Source: Ahniella affigens (lineage in GTDB: Bacteria; Pseudomonadota; Gammaproteobacteria; Xanthomonadales; Ahniellaceae). Taken from it: 64,000 bases of DNA. The number at the start of each line of letters is the position of its first letter. Within the stretch, counting starts at the first letter, position 1. The DNA lies in assembly GCF_003015185.1 (NCBI RefSeq), contig NZ_CP027860.1, positions 1,984,001 to 2,048,000 of the forward strand, read 5' to 3'. Shown here in pieces: positions 37,711 through 45,675 of this stretch. The translations under genes were made by a program, and so were the position numbers. The notes under the pieces are model-generated. The model did no database searches and had not been told where the DNA came from. It saw only the letters and a list, made by a program, of their open reading frames with translations.

Positions 37711-38050
37711 CGGGGCAGGGCGCTCACAGGACGGGAGCGGGTTCTATCCCACGGGAATTGGTGGCGGTGCAACGCGCTGAACGATTGTTGACGGTTTTGG
37801 ATGTTTGGCAGCCCCAGCGCGAATCGGCGCGGGCTGGCGACGATCAACGCGGGCGCATGGCGGTGCAAAGCTTTCTGCGCAATGCCGGCCTGGTGTCTGC
37901 TGGCGGTCGAACTCAGCGTGTCAGAAGCAAGCACCGGGATGCTCGATTCTGGGTGGGCCGTCCATGGCACGTAGCGTCGAAATTCCGGCGGTGGCCGTGT
38001 CGAAGCCCGGCGACCTGCCACTCGCGCTGAGTGCGACCGGTTTCGGCAGA
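37711..38050. other. Gene-free stretch
   Basis: No open frame here has credible protein sequence on either strand; the longest (37758-38030 +) lacks a family, a ribosome site or a plausible start. It separates two minus-strand units. Confidence 0.4.
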
Positions 38051-38404
38051 TCAACTGAGTCCGGGCTCCGCTTCCTGGCAACTTCGGCGCGCCATCGCCA
38101 AGTTTGATTTCGCCCGATCCAGAACGAGGTAAATGAACAGTCCTGATTTGGTCTGAATGGGGCGGATGATGTGGTAGTGCTTGCCCAACGTAATCAGAAT
38201 GTCCTCGATGCGATCATTCAGACCAAGGGACTTCATTGTCTTCATCTTCGCCCGCACCACTTCCGTATTGCCTGCGGCTGCGAGCTCCATATCGACGCCG
38301 GTGCCGGCGGAGTCGAGCAACATCCCGCTGTTGGCGTCGACCACACAGCAGCAAAGCGCACCATCTGTTTCCAACAATTTTGCCAGAACGTCCTTGATTG
38401 CCAT
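38051..38404 (-). CDS. Roadblock/LC7-domain protein B
   Basis: 117 aa. Starts MAIKDVLAKLLETDGALCCCVVDANSGMLL and has the Roadblock alpha-beta pattern: helix, two strands with the VVDANSGMLLDSAG turn, a helix, DILITLGKHYHIIRP, then IYLVLDRAKSNLAMA. Such proteins bind Ras-like GTPases and can act as GAP or scaffold (MglB type). The start has GGGAGA upstream. It is the last gene of a four-gene operon, 121 bases after the first Roadblock gene. Confidence 0.8.
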   Translation of the reverse strand: MAIKDVLAKLLETDGALCCCVVDANSGMLLDSAGTGVDMELAAAGNTEVVRAKMKTMKSLGLNDRIEDILITLGKHYHIIRPIQTKSGLFIYLVLDRAKSNLAMARRSCQEAEPGLS

Positions 38405-38525
38405 TTTGTATCTCCCGTTAACTTCAATGCGGCTTTTATTGCTTCAGCACGCTGCCGCGTTGCGCGCTGCGTATCTCGCTAGGGCTCAATCTCATGCGTC
38501 TCCAGCGGCGCATTGAGCTCTGGAT

Positions 38526-38930
38526 TCAGGCGGTCTCCTTTCTCGACTCAATTTCGGCAACAAGATTTCGCGCGGACCAGAGCAGGTGCCCGACAATTGC
38601 CGATCGGTTGGCCACGAACGCAAGGGTCAAGGGGACTCTCGCACCCGGAACTGCCACGATCAGGGCGATACCCGTGTCGGCCTCAATCAAGGTGCTACGA
38701 AGCCCAACCAGCCCGGCTTCTGAAGAGAGTGCAGAGGCCAGCGCTTGAATCGAACTGCCCATGGCAGCGAGCTTTGCGGTGACACTCTTGCCTGCCTGGT
38801 AACTCGCAACCTCGAACCCATCAGCGGTCATTGCAATGGCGGCTTGAACACCCGGAGTCTGCCGCCCGAAGTCCGTCAGCAGTGCCTGGATGTATTCCAG
38901 GTGCAAGGATTGGACGATTCGATTTGGCAT
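38526..38930 (-). CDS. Roadblock/LC7-domain protein A
   Basis: 134 aa. Residues ~8-110 show the Roadblock fold: YIQALLTDFGRQTPGVQAAIAMTADGFEVAS, KLAAMGSSIQALASALSSEAGLVGLRSTLIEADTGIALIVAV. Its start overlaps the GTPase stop (38930), a sign of translational coupling. With protein B it would form homo- or heterodimers that dock on the GTPase. Confidence 0.82.
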   Translation of the reverse strand: MPNRIVQSLHLEYIQALLTDFGRQTPGVQAAIAMTADGFEVASYQAGKSVTAKLAAMGSSIQALASALSSEAGLVGLRSTLIEADTGIALIVAVPGARVPLTLAFVANRSAIVGHLLWSARNLVAEIESRKETA

Positions 38931-39481
38931 CAGTGGCTCCCAAGTTCAGCTTTGCTTTCGATCATGCACAGCAGCGTGTCCAGCAACAGGACAACATGCT
39001 CCCGCTTCCGGACATCGGTGCGAAACATCGGTAGATTCAATGAGGCCTGATTCAGTACGTTCTGAAGGGTTGCCATTGACACGGCGCCAGCGGCATCGTG
39101 TCGGCCAACGCCGATCACGGCCAGTCTGTTTTCACACAGTTTTTGAAATGCGATGGTGTAGTTTCGAAGATGCGTCGCGGCCATCGGCTCGGCTGCGTTG
39201 ATCAAAATGATCACGCCCATGGCGCCCTGCGCCAAGATATCCCACATGAACCGAAATCGTTCCTGGCCCGGAGTGCCGAAAAGTCGCAACGTTTGCCCAT
39301 CCGGAAGGTGCAGTAGTCCGAAATCGAGCGCCACCGTGGTGCCGTCCTTGTCAAAGGTTTCGCGATCGGAGTTGAATGCGTCCGTCGAAATCGGTGTTAC
39401 CTCGCTGACCGCCGCAATGGCGGTCGTCTTGCCGGCACCCATGGGGCCGGAGAACAAGATCTTGGTCTCGGCGTTGATCAT
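38930..39481 (-). CDS. Small Ras/MglA-like GTPase
   Basis: 183 aa. P-loop SGPMGAGKTTAI (~res 10-21), a switch-I Thr region (ISTDAFNSDRETF), switch II LFGTPGQERFRFMW (~66-79) with the Gly-Thr-Pro-Gly-Gln order, and VIGVGRHDA in place of the usual NKxD, so guanine specificity is not obvious. It belongs to the bacterial Ras-like/MglA group that sets polarity or regulates surfaces with Roadblock partners. Overlapping starts and stops tie it to its neighbours. Confidence 0.85.
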   Translation of the reverse strand: MINAETKILFSGPMGAGKTTAIAAVSEVTPISTDAFNSDRETFDKDGTTVALDFGLLHLPDGQTLRLFGTPGQERFRFMWDILAQGAMGVIILINAAEPMAATHLRNYTIAFQKLCENRLAVIGVGRHDAAGAVSMATLQNVLNQASLNLPMFRTDVRKREHVVLLLDTLLCMIESKAELGSH

Positions 39482-40485
39482 CAGCGCGCGCTCCCATAAA
39501 GTCGGTCGCGAATCGTACGAATCAGACCCATGAACGACATCGCTGGTGGCGCCCTCACGACTTGCTCGACCAGTGTTGGTCGGTGTGGTGCTTGCGCGTT
39601 GTGTGCGGTGGGGATCAGTTGTTGTTCGACTAAGCCGAAAACATCACAGATGGTTGCGAATGCGGCGATATCGTGAGCGCTTCGATGTGTCCTATGGGCA
39701 AGTTCGTCGATCCGACTGAAGCCCACCGAAAGCAACGATGCCAGCTTGATTTGCCAATGCGGCGCCAGTACTTCGCCAAGGTCAGGCCAGGCCGTCAGGC
39801 GAATCTGCAGACCATCCCGATAGATCCAATCAGGTAGTGTGAGATTCGGCTCGTCAATCAATGCCCAGACCAACTGGTAAAGCGACGTGGTCGACCCACT
39901 CGGAGTCAGATCGGCATCGACCGGAAGCGGTGTGCTCCAGTGCGACCAGTGCTCCGGCAGGTTCAGCGCCTGTGGTGGCGAGACTGCACATTGGAGGGTG
40001 CCTGAGTGGATCCAAAGACGTGCACCGCTGCGCGCGGCAGTCTGATACCAATGGGAGGGCGTTCGAAGCTTTAGCCAGCTTTTCAGGACCTCGAACAGAT
40101 CATCGTGTGCAGGTCGCTGCGCCATGTTGGCTGCGAAATGCGCGCTGGCCCCGTTCAACAAGGCATCGCTCTCGAACTCGGAAAGCAGCTGCAGGATGGG
40201 TGCCATTCTGAATGGCCATTCGATTTGCAGACTCGCCGATCGCACAGGCTGCTCATCATGCCAGACCGTAACGGTTTTCTGGTCAATGTGTAAACGTGAC
40301 CGAATAGTCTCTGCGAAGGTATCTGGGCAAAACACAAGATGGGCATCTGCTTGGGTCGAATGGTGCCAGCGGCAACTGAGTCGCGGTTGCAGCAGATCAA
40401 TCATCGCGCCGAGTTTGGTCGTATGCTCTCGCGTCAAGCCAATGCAGGCATACTTGCGAACTCTTGAATCAGCAGATTCGTCCAT
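39481..40485 (-). CDS. Unknown protein at the head of the GTPase operon
   Basis: 334 aa, no signal peptide or membrane helix. Not recognised. It begins MDESADSRVRKYACIGLT; the C-terminal ~80 residues (LASLLSVGFSRIDELAHRTHRSAHDIAAFATICDVFGLVEQQL) look like a small winged-helix or DUF4388-like helical unit, a type that recurs beside Roadblock proteins. Its stop is shared with the GTPase start, so it is most likely an effector or regulator of the GTPase module. Confidence 0.75.
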   Translation of the reverse strand: MDESADSRVRKYACIGLTREHTTKLGAMIDLLQPRLSCRWHHSTQADAHLVFCPDTFAETIRSRLHIDQKTVTVWHDEQPVRSASLQIEWPFRMAPILQLLSEFESDALLNGASAHFAANMAQRPAHDDLFEVLKSWLKLRTPSHWYQTAARSGARLWIHSGTLQCAVSPPQALNLPEHWSHWSTPLPVDADLTPSGSTTSLYQLVWALIDEPNLTLPDWIYRDGLQIRLTAWPDLGEVLAPHWQIKLASLLSVGFSRIDELAHRTHRSAHDIAAFATICDVFGLVEQQLIPTAHNAQAPHRPTLVEQVVRAPPAMSFMGLIRTIRDRLYGSAR

Positions 40486-40582
40486 GATGTGCCCCAGTAC
40501 GCTTTCGATCTTTCACTCTGTGTCGTGATGCACATTACGAGCTTTGATTAGCAATTCAATCAGGAGCATCCCGCATTGAGTA

Positions 40583-40598
40583 CTAGGGGTTCCCCTAG
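40583..40598. promoter_or_regulatory. Operator-like inverted repeat CTAGGGG-TT-CCCCTAG
   Basis: A 7-bp perfect inverted repeat with a two-base centre, about 100 bases upstream of the GTPase operon start (40485) and 170 bases past the end of the response regulator gene. Symmetric sites of this length are typical for NarL-type regulators. Its right arm ends in the CTAG that borders the MITE, so it could also partly reflect the insertion. Confidence 0.4.
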
Positions 40599-40742
40599 GG
40601 AGGGTCTGAATAAGTCCATCCTGGACTTTCAGACCCGCACTGAGTCCGGCACTCAAGCCTGCCCCGGCGAAGGCCGGGGTCCGGACTCAGTGCTCCAGAA
40701 TCAAGCACTTGAACCGGCACAAATTGGAAGTTCAGACTCTCC
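40599..40742. mobile_element. 144-bp MITE related to the IS5 element next door
   Basis: Left end GGAGGGTCTGAATAAGTCC (40599-40617) matches the left end of the intact IS at 42898 in 18 of 19 bases. The right end, read on the minus strand from 40742, is GGAGAGTCTGAACTTCC. Flanks CTAG (left) and TTAA (right) both fit the YTAR-like target of IS5 elements but are not identical. Inside are a hairpin GGGTCTGAA/TTCAGACCC (40602-40610, 40628-40636) and a longer palindrome ACTGAGTCCGG/CCGGACTCAGT (40639-40649, 40681-40691) with an inner CCCCGG/CCGGGG stem. Confidence 0.6.
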
Positions 40743-40772
40743 TTAAGCGGTTGCCTCCGGATGGCAGGGCGC

Positions 40773-41417
40773 TTAACGCTGCTTCGACCATAGCGCGGCA
40801 AATCGAATCAGTTCGACGGCTGTTTTGAGTCCCAGTTTGCCGCGCAGCGTGGCGCGATGCGCCTCGATGGTCTTGACGCTGCGATGCAATGTCTCGGCGA
40901 TTTGAGAGGAGCTCATGCCTTGTCCGAGAAGGCGCAGGATTTCTCGTTCCTTGTCGGAAAGTGACGCAACCGTCCTAGTTCCCTCGGACATTGCGTCCTT
41001 GCGGCCTCGGAAGATGGCGCTTTGCATGACGCTCGAAAGCGCAATTTCCCCCCGCTGCAAACGACGAATCGCGTCTGCGAGTTGCTCGGTTGCAACTTGC
41101 TTCATGACGTAGCCATCGGCGCCATCGCGGAGGCAGTCCTCCGCGTTGTCGCGCTCGTCATGCATCGACAGCACCAAAATGTGTGTTTCTTTGTTCAAGG
41201 CTCTGATGGAACGAATGACGTTCCGTCCGTCCTCGTCGCCAAGCGCCAGATCAACAATCACGAGTTCCGGGCGATGTGCGGAGAAGAGCTGCAAGGCGGA
41301 TTGCAGGTTGCTAGCCTCGAGTACGAGAGACGCGAGCTTCTCTTGCCTGATCACTTGCGCGATTCCCTGGCGGACAATCGGGTGGTCGTCGACTATGAGG
41401 GTCGTCACTATGTCCAT
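40773..41417 (-). CDS. NarL/FixJ-type response regulator
   Basis: 214 aa. Receiver domain with TLIVDDHPIVRQG at the start, phospho-acceptor Asp in LVIVDLALGDEDG (~res 55) and LVLSMHDERDNAEDCLRDGADGYVMKQ. LuxR-type helix-turn-helix near the C-terminus: LSDKEREILRLLGQGMSSSQIAETLHRSVKTIEAHRA. It overlaps the kinase gene by 10 bases and is its partner. The MITE lies 30 bases past its stop. Confidence 0.93.
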   Translation of the reverse strand: MDIVTTLIVDDHPIVRQGIAQVIRQEKLASLVLEASNLQSALQLFSAHRPELVIVDLALGDEDGRNVIRSIRALNKETHILVLSMHDERDNAEDCLRDGADGYVMKQVATEQLADAIRRLQRGEIALSSVMQSAIFRGRKDAMSEGTRTVASLSDKEREILRLLGQGMSSSQIAETLHRSVKTIEAHRATLRGKLGLKTAVELIRFAALWSKQR

Positions 41418-42829
41418 AGATCTACAATGGGTTCAGGGATGCTGACGATCAAGATGGTGCCGCGATCAGTGTGCGGCTTGCTGCGGCAACGCAGGCTTCC
41501 GCTCAATGCAGCAGTCCTGGTTCGCATATTGACCAGGCCGCTGCCGGTGCGGAGCAGGCTCACGTCGAACCCGATGCCGTCATCGAGAATGCAAATTCGC
41601 AGTCTGGCGCTGCGTCGCTCCAGAAACACCGAAATGATATTGGCGCGGCCATGTCGGAGCGCATTGTTGATCGCTTCTTGCACGATTCGAAATATCTGTG
41701 CGGCGACGGCTCCGCTAAAGTGCAGATCGGAGCAGCGGTCGATCAACTCACAGGACACGCCACAGCTTTCGGTGACGTCGTTGACCAGGCGGCGCAACGC
41801 CAAGCCTAGATTATGGTGTTCGAATCCGATCGGATTCAGTTCCCGCGACACTTGGCGCACGTCGTCGATTGCCTGATTCAGCAGCGTGACGATCCATTGC
41901 GCCGATGGAACATGCTTTGGATCGTCGCCTTCGAGTTTGGTTACCAGTACTTTTGCGAGAAAGCTGATGCCAGTCAGGCGCTGCCCCAGGCCGTCGTGCA
42001 AGTCGCGTCCAATCCGCCGTTGTTCTTGTTCCGCGATGTCGAGCATTCCCCATTCCAGCTCGCGGGCCCGCGCTTCGGACTGATCCAGAGCGGCTTTGGT
42101 CCGAAAGCGTTCGGCCTCAAGCATGATCATCTCGCTATGCATCGCGACCCATTCGGACAAGTCCGTCGCCATCAGAAGGAGTCTGTCGTCACCAAAATCG
42201 AGCGGAATGGCGACCAGTCTGACGGGCATCGGCGCGGTTTGGCGGAGACGCATGCTGGTGGCGAGTTCGATCGTGCCGTGTTCCACTGACACGGCGCGGC
42301 GGATGGTTTGAATCGCTTCTGCAGTGAGTAGGCTGTCTAAGTGAAACTGCTCGGGGTCGAGATTGTGAGCGCGCAGCATCTCTGCAAAGCCAAGATTGCA
42401 GTAGGTCATCTTGCCGTGGTCGTTGCAGACAAGGACAAACGTGGAGGCCGCGTTCAGGATGCTTCCAAGGCGCGCCTTGTCCTGGGCGACGAGGTGGGCG
42501 CTGGTTGCGGCACTGTCTATGACGTTGCGAATTTGGGCCAGATAGTCGGAATGACTGTTGGCTTTCGCGCGATCTGGCGCGTGCTCCGTCTTGGCTGGGT
42601 ACTCACGAGTGAGCAGACTGAGCGGTCGGAGGAGGCGGCTGTTGATGAATTGGTAGCCCAGAATCAGGATCGTGGACTGAGTTGCCAGGCTTAGCAGTAT
42701 CCAAGGTGCCAATCGCGACCCTGCGGCGCTTTTATTGGTGTGCAATAGCAACAGTATCAATGCTGCAAAGACCAACAAGACTGCCAAGTTAAGCAGCATT
42801 GTCAGTTTTATGGCGCGCGCGTTCCGCAA
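41408..42829 (-). CDS. HisKA_3-type sensor histidine kinase with PAS domain
   Basis: 473 aa, TTG start with GGGTGG upstream; ATG 42799 is an alternative that would cut into the first membrane helix. TM1 ~8-28, TM2 ~42-60 (APWILLSLATQSTILILGYQF). A PAS domain (~120-225: LGSILNAASTFVLVCNDHGKMTYCNLGFAEML) suggests cytosolic sensing. DHp H-box EQEQRRIGRDLHDGLGQRLTG and a HATPase_c with DDGIGFD and GSGLVNMRTR. No periplasmic domain of note. It overlaps the response regulator gene by 10 bases. Confidence 0.92.
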   Translation of the reverse strand: MRNARAIKLTMLLNLAVLLVFAALILLLLHTNKSAAGSRLAPWILLSLATQSTILILGYQFINSRLLRPLSLLTREYPAKTEHAPDRAKANSHSDYLAQIRNVIDSAATSAHLVAQDKARLGSILNAASTFVLVCNDHGKMTYCNLGFAEMLRAHNLDPEQFHLDSLLTAEAIQTIRRAVSVEHGTIELATSMRLRQTAPMPVRLVAIPLDFGDDRLLLMATDLSEWVAMHSEMIMLEAERFRTKAALDQSEARARELEWGMLDIAEQEQRRIGRDLHDGLGQRLTGISFLAKVLVTKLEGDDPKHVPSAQWIVTLLNQAIDDVRQVSRELNPIGFEHHNLGLALRRLVNDVTESCGVSCELIDRCSDLHFSGAVAAQIFRIVQEAINNALRHGRANIISVFLERRSARLRICILDDGIGFDVSLLRTGSGLVNMRTRTAALSGSLRCRSKPHTDRGTILIVSIPEPIVDLWT

Positions 42830-42893
42830 TCAGCCACCCAAGTCATTCGCGATCACTAATGTGGAGCGTATCGCTCTTTGATCACCAAAAGCG

Positions 42894-44124
42894 CTAGGGA
42901 GGGTCTGAACAAGTCCCGCAATTTCTGGTTAGATACAGGTGTTGCGGCGAGGTTATTTCAGCATGGACCAGATGAGTTTCGGTGACGCGGAATATGCGGC
43001 TAAGAAGAAGCAGACGCGTCGGGAGGTATTCCTAGCCGAGATGGAGCAAGTCGTGCCGTGGGCAGCATTGCTGAAGGACATTGAGTCGGTTTATCCGGTC
43101 GCCGGTCGCGGCCGTCGCCCGTACCCCGTTGAAGTGATGCTCCGGGTTCACCTGATGCAGAACTGGTTTGGGTTGAGCGATCCGGCGATGGAAGAAGCGC
43201 TGTATGAGATCGTGTCGATTCGGAACTTTGCCGGTCTGACGCTGAGCGGCAGCATTCCAGACGAGACGACGATCCTGAACTTTCGGCGTCTGATTGAGAC
43301 GAATGATTTGGCTTCGTCGATACTGGAGCGGATCAACGGTCATTTGTCGCGCAAGGGCTTGCTGCTGAAGCGTGGCACGATCGTCGATGCGACGATCATC
43401 GCGGCACCGAGTTCGACGAAGAACTCAGACGGTGAGCGGGATCCTGAGATGCACCAGACGAAGAAGGGCAACCAGTGGTACTTCGGCATGAAGGCGCATA
43501 TTGGCGTGGATGCTGACAGTGGTCTGGTCCACACAGTGGTGACGTCGGCAGCCAATGATGCCGATGTTGATCACGTTGAAAGCCTGCTGCACGGCAAGGA
43601 AGAGACAGTATGGGCAGATGCGGGCTACCAGGGCGCCGACAAAAACATGCGCGAGAACCATCCGCGCAAGCAGCGCTTCCCTGAGTGGAGGATTGCGATG
43701 CGCCGAAGCGCGATCAAGGCGATGGAAGAAGGTCGGGCAAAGAGCAATATCGTGAAGATCGAGCGTAGGAAGGCGCAGGTTCGCGCGCGAGTCGAGCATG
43801 CGTTTCAGAAGGTGAAGTGCTTCTTTGGGTACAACAAGGCGCGCTTCAAGGGATTGGCCAAGAACACCAGTCACATCGTCACCCTGTTCGCGCTGGCCAA
43901 TTTGCATCGTGTCAGAAAAGTGCTACTTGAAACTGCAGGGGAGTTGCGCCCGAAGTTCGCGAGCTGATCACGAAAGAGGGGCAAAGTAGCGCCAGAACCG
44001 CTTTCCCAAGTGAAGAACGATACCGATTAGGAAGGATACTTAACGGATCACCGACCGAAACCCGCCTGAGAATCCGGAGGACGGAATCCATCGCCAAAAA
44101 CCGACTTGTTCAGACCCTCCCTAG
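42894..44124 (+). mobile_element. Intact IS5-family insertion sequence
   Basis: 1,223-bp element (42898-44120) with inverted ends GGAGGGTCTGAACAAGTC / GACTTGTTCAGACCCTCC, perfect over 18 bases, flanked by CTAG on both sides (42894-42897, 44121-44124) as a 4-bp target duplication. Since CTAG is palindromic, the exact boundary has 4-base ambiguity. It is inserted 69 bases upstream of the kinase start, so it may have cut that gene from its native promoter. Confidence 0.85.
42963..43967 (+). CDS. IS5-family DDE transposase
   Basis: 334 aa from ATG 42963 (MDQMSFGDAEYA); a GTG-like start 8 codons earlier is less likely. DDE catalytic residues: Asp in GTIVDATIIAAPSSTK (~res 146), Asp in VWADAGYQGADKN (~218) and Glu in RARVEHAFQKVKCFFG (~288), with the YREK-like stretch around it. 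Full length with no frameshift, so it is probably active, and it may also mobilise the MITE at 40599. Confidence 0.93.
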   Translation: MDQMSFGDAEYAAKKKQTRREVFLAEMEQVVPWAALLKDIESVYPVAGRGRRPYPVEVMLRVHLMQNWFGLSDPAMEEALYEIVSIRNFAGLTLSGSIPDETTILNFRRLIETNDLASSILERINGHLSRKGLLLKRGTIVDATIIAAPSSTKNSDGERDPEMHQTKKGNQWYFGMKAHIGVDADSGLVHTVVTSAANDADVDHVESLLHGKEETVWADAGYQGADKNMRENHPRKQRFPEWRIAMRRSAIKAMEEGRAKSNIVKIERRKAQVRARVEHAFQKVKCFFGYNKARFKGLAKNTSHIVTLFALANLHRVRKVLLETAGELRPKFAS

Positions 44125-44346
44125 CCGATTGCCTAATCACGGTGGTTTTGGCATTTCTGACAATCTACATGTGACGCATTTCTCGTTTCTTGGCCGGATG
44201 GCCGCCAATGCGGGTTGGTACCAATGTGTTGACTGGTAGCAATTTGATGCTGGGGGAAATCCGGCCTGAAAGTCATGCCTTGTTCGTTACCCTGGCGGGA
44301 GGACGGCGCAACAGGTGCTTGCGTTCGAATTCATTAGTGTGCATAC
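44125..44346. other. Gene-free promoter-side stretch
   Basis: Between the IS and the operator of the YtrA-type operon. The only open frames lack protein-like sequence. Before the IS inserted, this stretch was joined to the region upstream of the kinase gene. Confidence 0.4.
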
Positions 44347-44367
44347 TGTGTATAGACAATATACACA
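44347..44367. promoter_or_regulatory. Operator of the YtrA-type regulator
   Basis: Inverted repeat TGTGTAT (44347-44353) / ATACACA (44361-44367) with 7 central bases. GTGTAT...ATACAC sites are typical for the YtrA group of GntR regulators. It lies 22 bases before the GTG start at 44390, probably over the promoter, so the regulator should repress its own operon. Confidence 0.65.
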
Positions 44368-44389
44368 CCCATCAAATCCGCCCCTTCCT

Positions 44390-44794
44390 GTGTCCGCCGA
44401 ACTGTTCCTCTCCAACGAAGCTGGTACGCCGATGTATCAGCAAATCATTGATCAGATCACCGCCAAGATCACAGCCGGCGATTGGTCTGCGGGGCAGGGC
44501 TTGCCGTCAATTCGCGAGCTGGCAAGCGCCAGTCGGGTCAGCGTCATCACCGTCAAGCGCGCCTATCTCGAACTCGAACGCGCAGGCCTGATCGTCACGC
44601 GTCAGGGGCGGGGGTCGTTCGTAACGACCAGTCAGGAGCTGCCGAAGGCGCTGCTTCGAGCCAACGCGGCCCAACACCTGTCGGCCTGGATTGCTTGTGC
44701 AAGGCAGCTTGGCCAGGACCCACAAGACATGGTTCAGCAGTTGCTTGCCGCGCTGAACGCAACGATCGAATCCGATGAGAAGGATACGCCATGA
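44390..44794 (+). CDS. YtrA-type GntR-family regulator
   Basis: 134 aa from GTG 44390 (VSAELFLSNEAGTPMYQQIIDQI); a frame opening at 44315 would run through the operator and is rejected. Winged helix ~10-75: LPSIRELASASRVSVITVKRAYLELERAGLIVTRQGRGSFV. A short helical C-terminal tail (~40 aa) instead of a ligand domain is the YtrA hallmark. Its stop overlaps the ATPase start (ATGA at 44791), and the operator in front points to self-repression. Confidence 0.88.
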   Translation: MSAELFLSNEAGTPMYQQIIDQITAKITAGDWSAGQGLPSIRELASASRVSVITVKRAYLELERAGLIVTRQGRGSFVTTSQELPKALLRANAAQHLSAWIACARQLGQDPQDMVQQLLAALNATIESDEKDTP

Positions 44795-45675
44795 GAAACG
44801 CACTAGCATTGCAGCAGATCAACAAGACCTACGATCACTTTCGCCTGCACGATATTGATTTGTCGGTTCCCGAAGGCCAGATCATGGGCTTGGTTGGCGT
44901 CAACGGCGCGGGCAAGACCACGCTGATGCGGATCCTGATGGGCTTGATCCGACCTGACAGCGGTAATGTGGAAGTGCTCGGTCTGCCGATGCCGGACGCG
45001 CAGGTGGCGGCCAAGCGTGACATTGGTTTCGCGTCCGAGGATATGCGTCTATACCAATCGCAGTCGCTGCGTTGGCATATGGATTTTGTCAGCAGCATCT
45101 ATCCAAGCTGGGATGAGCACTATGCCGAAGAACTGATGAAACGCTTTGACCTTCGGGCTGAACAAGTGCTCAGAGGCTTCTCGCACGGACAGCGGGTCAA
45201 AGCCATGCTGCTACTGAACCTGGCGCGGCGCCCAAAGCTGCTGTTGCTGGATGAGCCGACAACCGGCCTGGATCCGGTTGCCCGCAGCGAGGTGCTCGAA
45301 GCGCTTTCTGACGTGCTGCGCGATGAGACTCGTACCGTCATGTTTTCGTCGCACAACACGCACGATGTGGAGCAGCTTTCAGACACGATCACGTTCATGC
45401 ATCAGGGCAGGATTCTGGCCTGCAAGGACAAGGAGTCATTTCTCGACGACTGGCGCCGCATCTTGTGCCAGGGCACCTTGTCTGAACAAGTCAAAGGGTT
45501 GCCCGGTGTGGCGATGGCCCGACAGAACGGGTCGATCGTCGAAATCAAAGTCAGGCACTATCGCGACGACTTGCCGGAGGCCCTCCGCAAAGAAGGGCTT
45601 CTGGTGCAGCGCGTTGAACCGATGAATCTGGAAGACATCTTTGTGACCACCGTTCGCGCAGGAGCGTCAGCATGA
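44791..45675 (+). CDS. ABC transporter ATPase, YtrB-like
   Basis: 294 aa. Walker A GVNGAGKTTLMRI (~res 36-48), signature FSHGQRVKAML (a variant of LSGGQ) at ~130, Walker B KLLLLDEPTTGLDP (~150) and the switch SSHNTHDVEQL. The ~60-residue C-terminal tail (LPGVAMARQNGSIVEIKV) is as in ABC-2 exporters. It pairs with the permease that starts 4 bases before its stop. The cargo is unknown; YtrA-type systems often respond to cell-wall-active antibiotics. Confidence 0.9.
   Translation: MRNALALQQINKTYDHFRLHDIDLSVPEGQIMGLVGVNGAGKTTLMRILMGLIRPDSGNVEVLGLPMPDAQVAAKRDIGFASEDMRLYQSQSLRWHMDFVSSIYPSWDEHYAEELMKRFDLRAEQVLRGFSHGQRVKAMLLLNLARRPKLLLLDEPTTGLDPVARSEVLEALSDVLRDETRTVMFSSHNTHDVEQLSDTITFMHQGRILACKDKESFLDDWRRILCQGTLSEQVKGLPGVAMARQNGSIVEIKVRHYRDDLPEALRKEGLLVQRVEPMNLEDIFVTTVRAGASA

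Noticed and set aside
37758-38030. + strand open frame of 90 aa in the gap
   Set aside because: No ribosome site, no family, Arg-rich; not supported as a gene.
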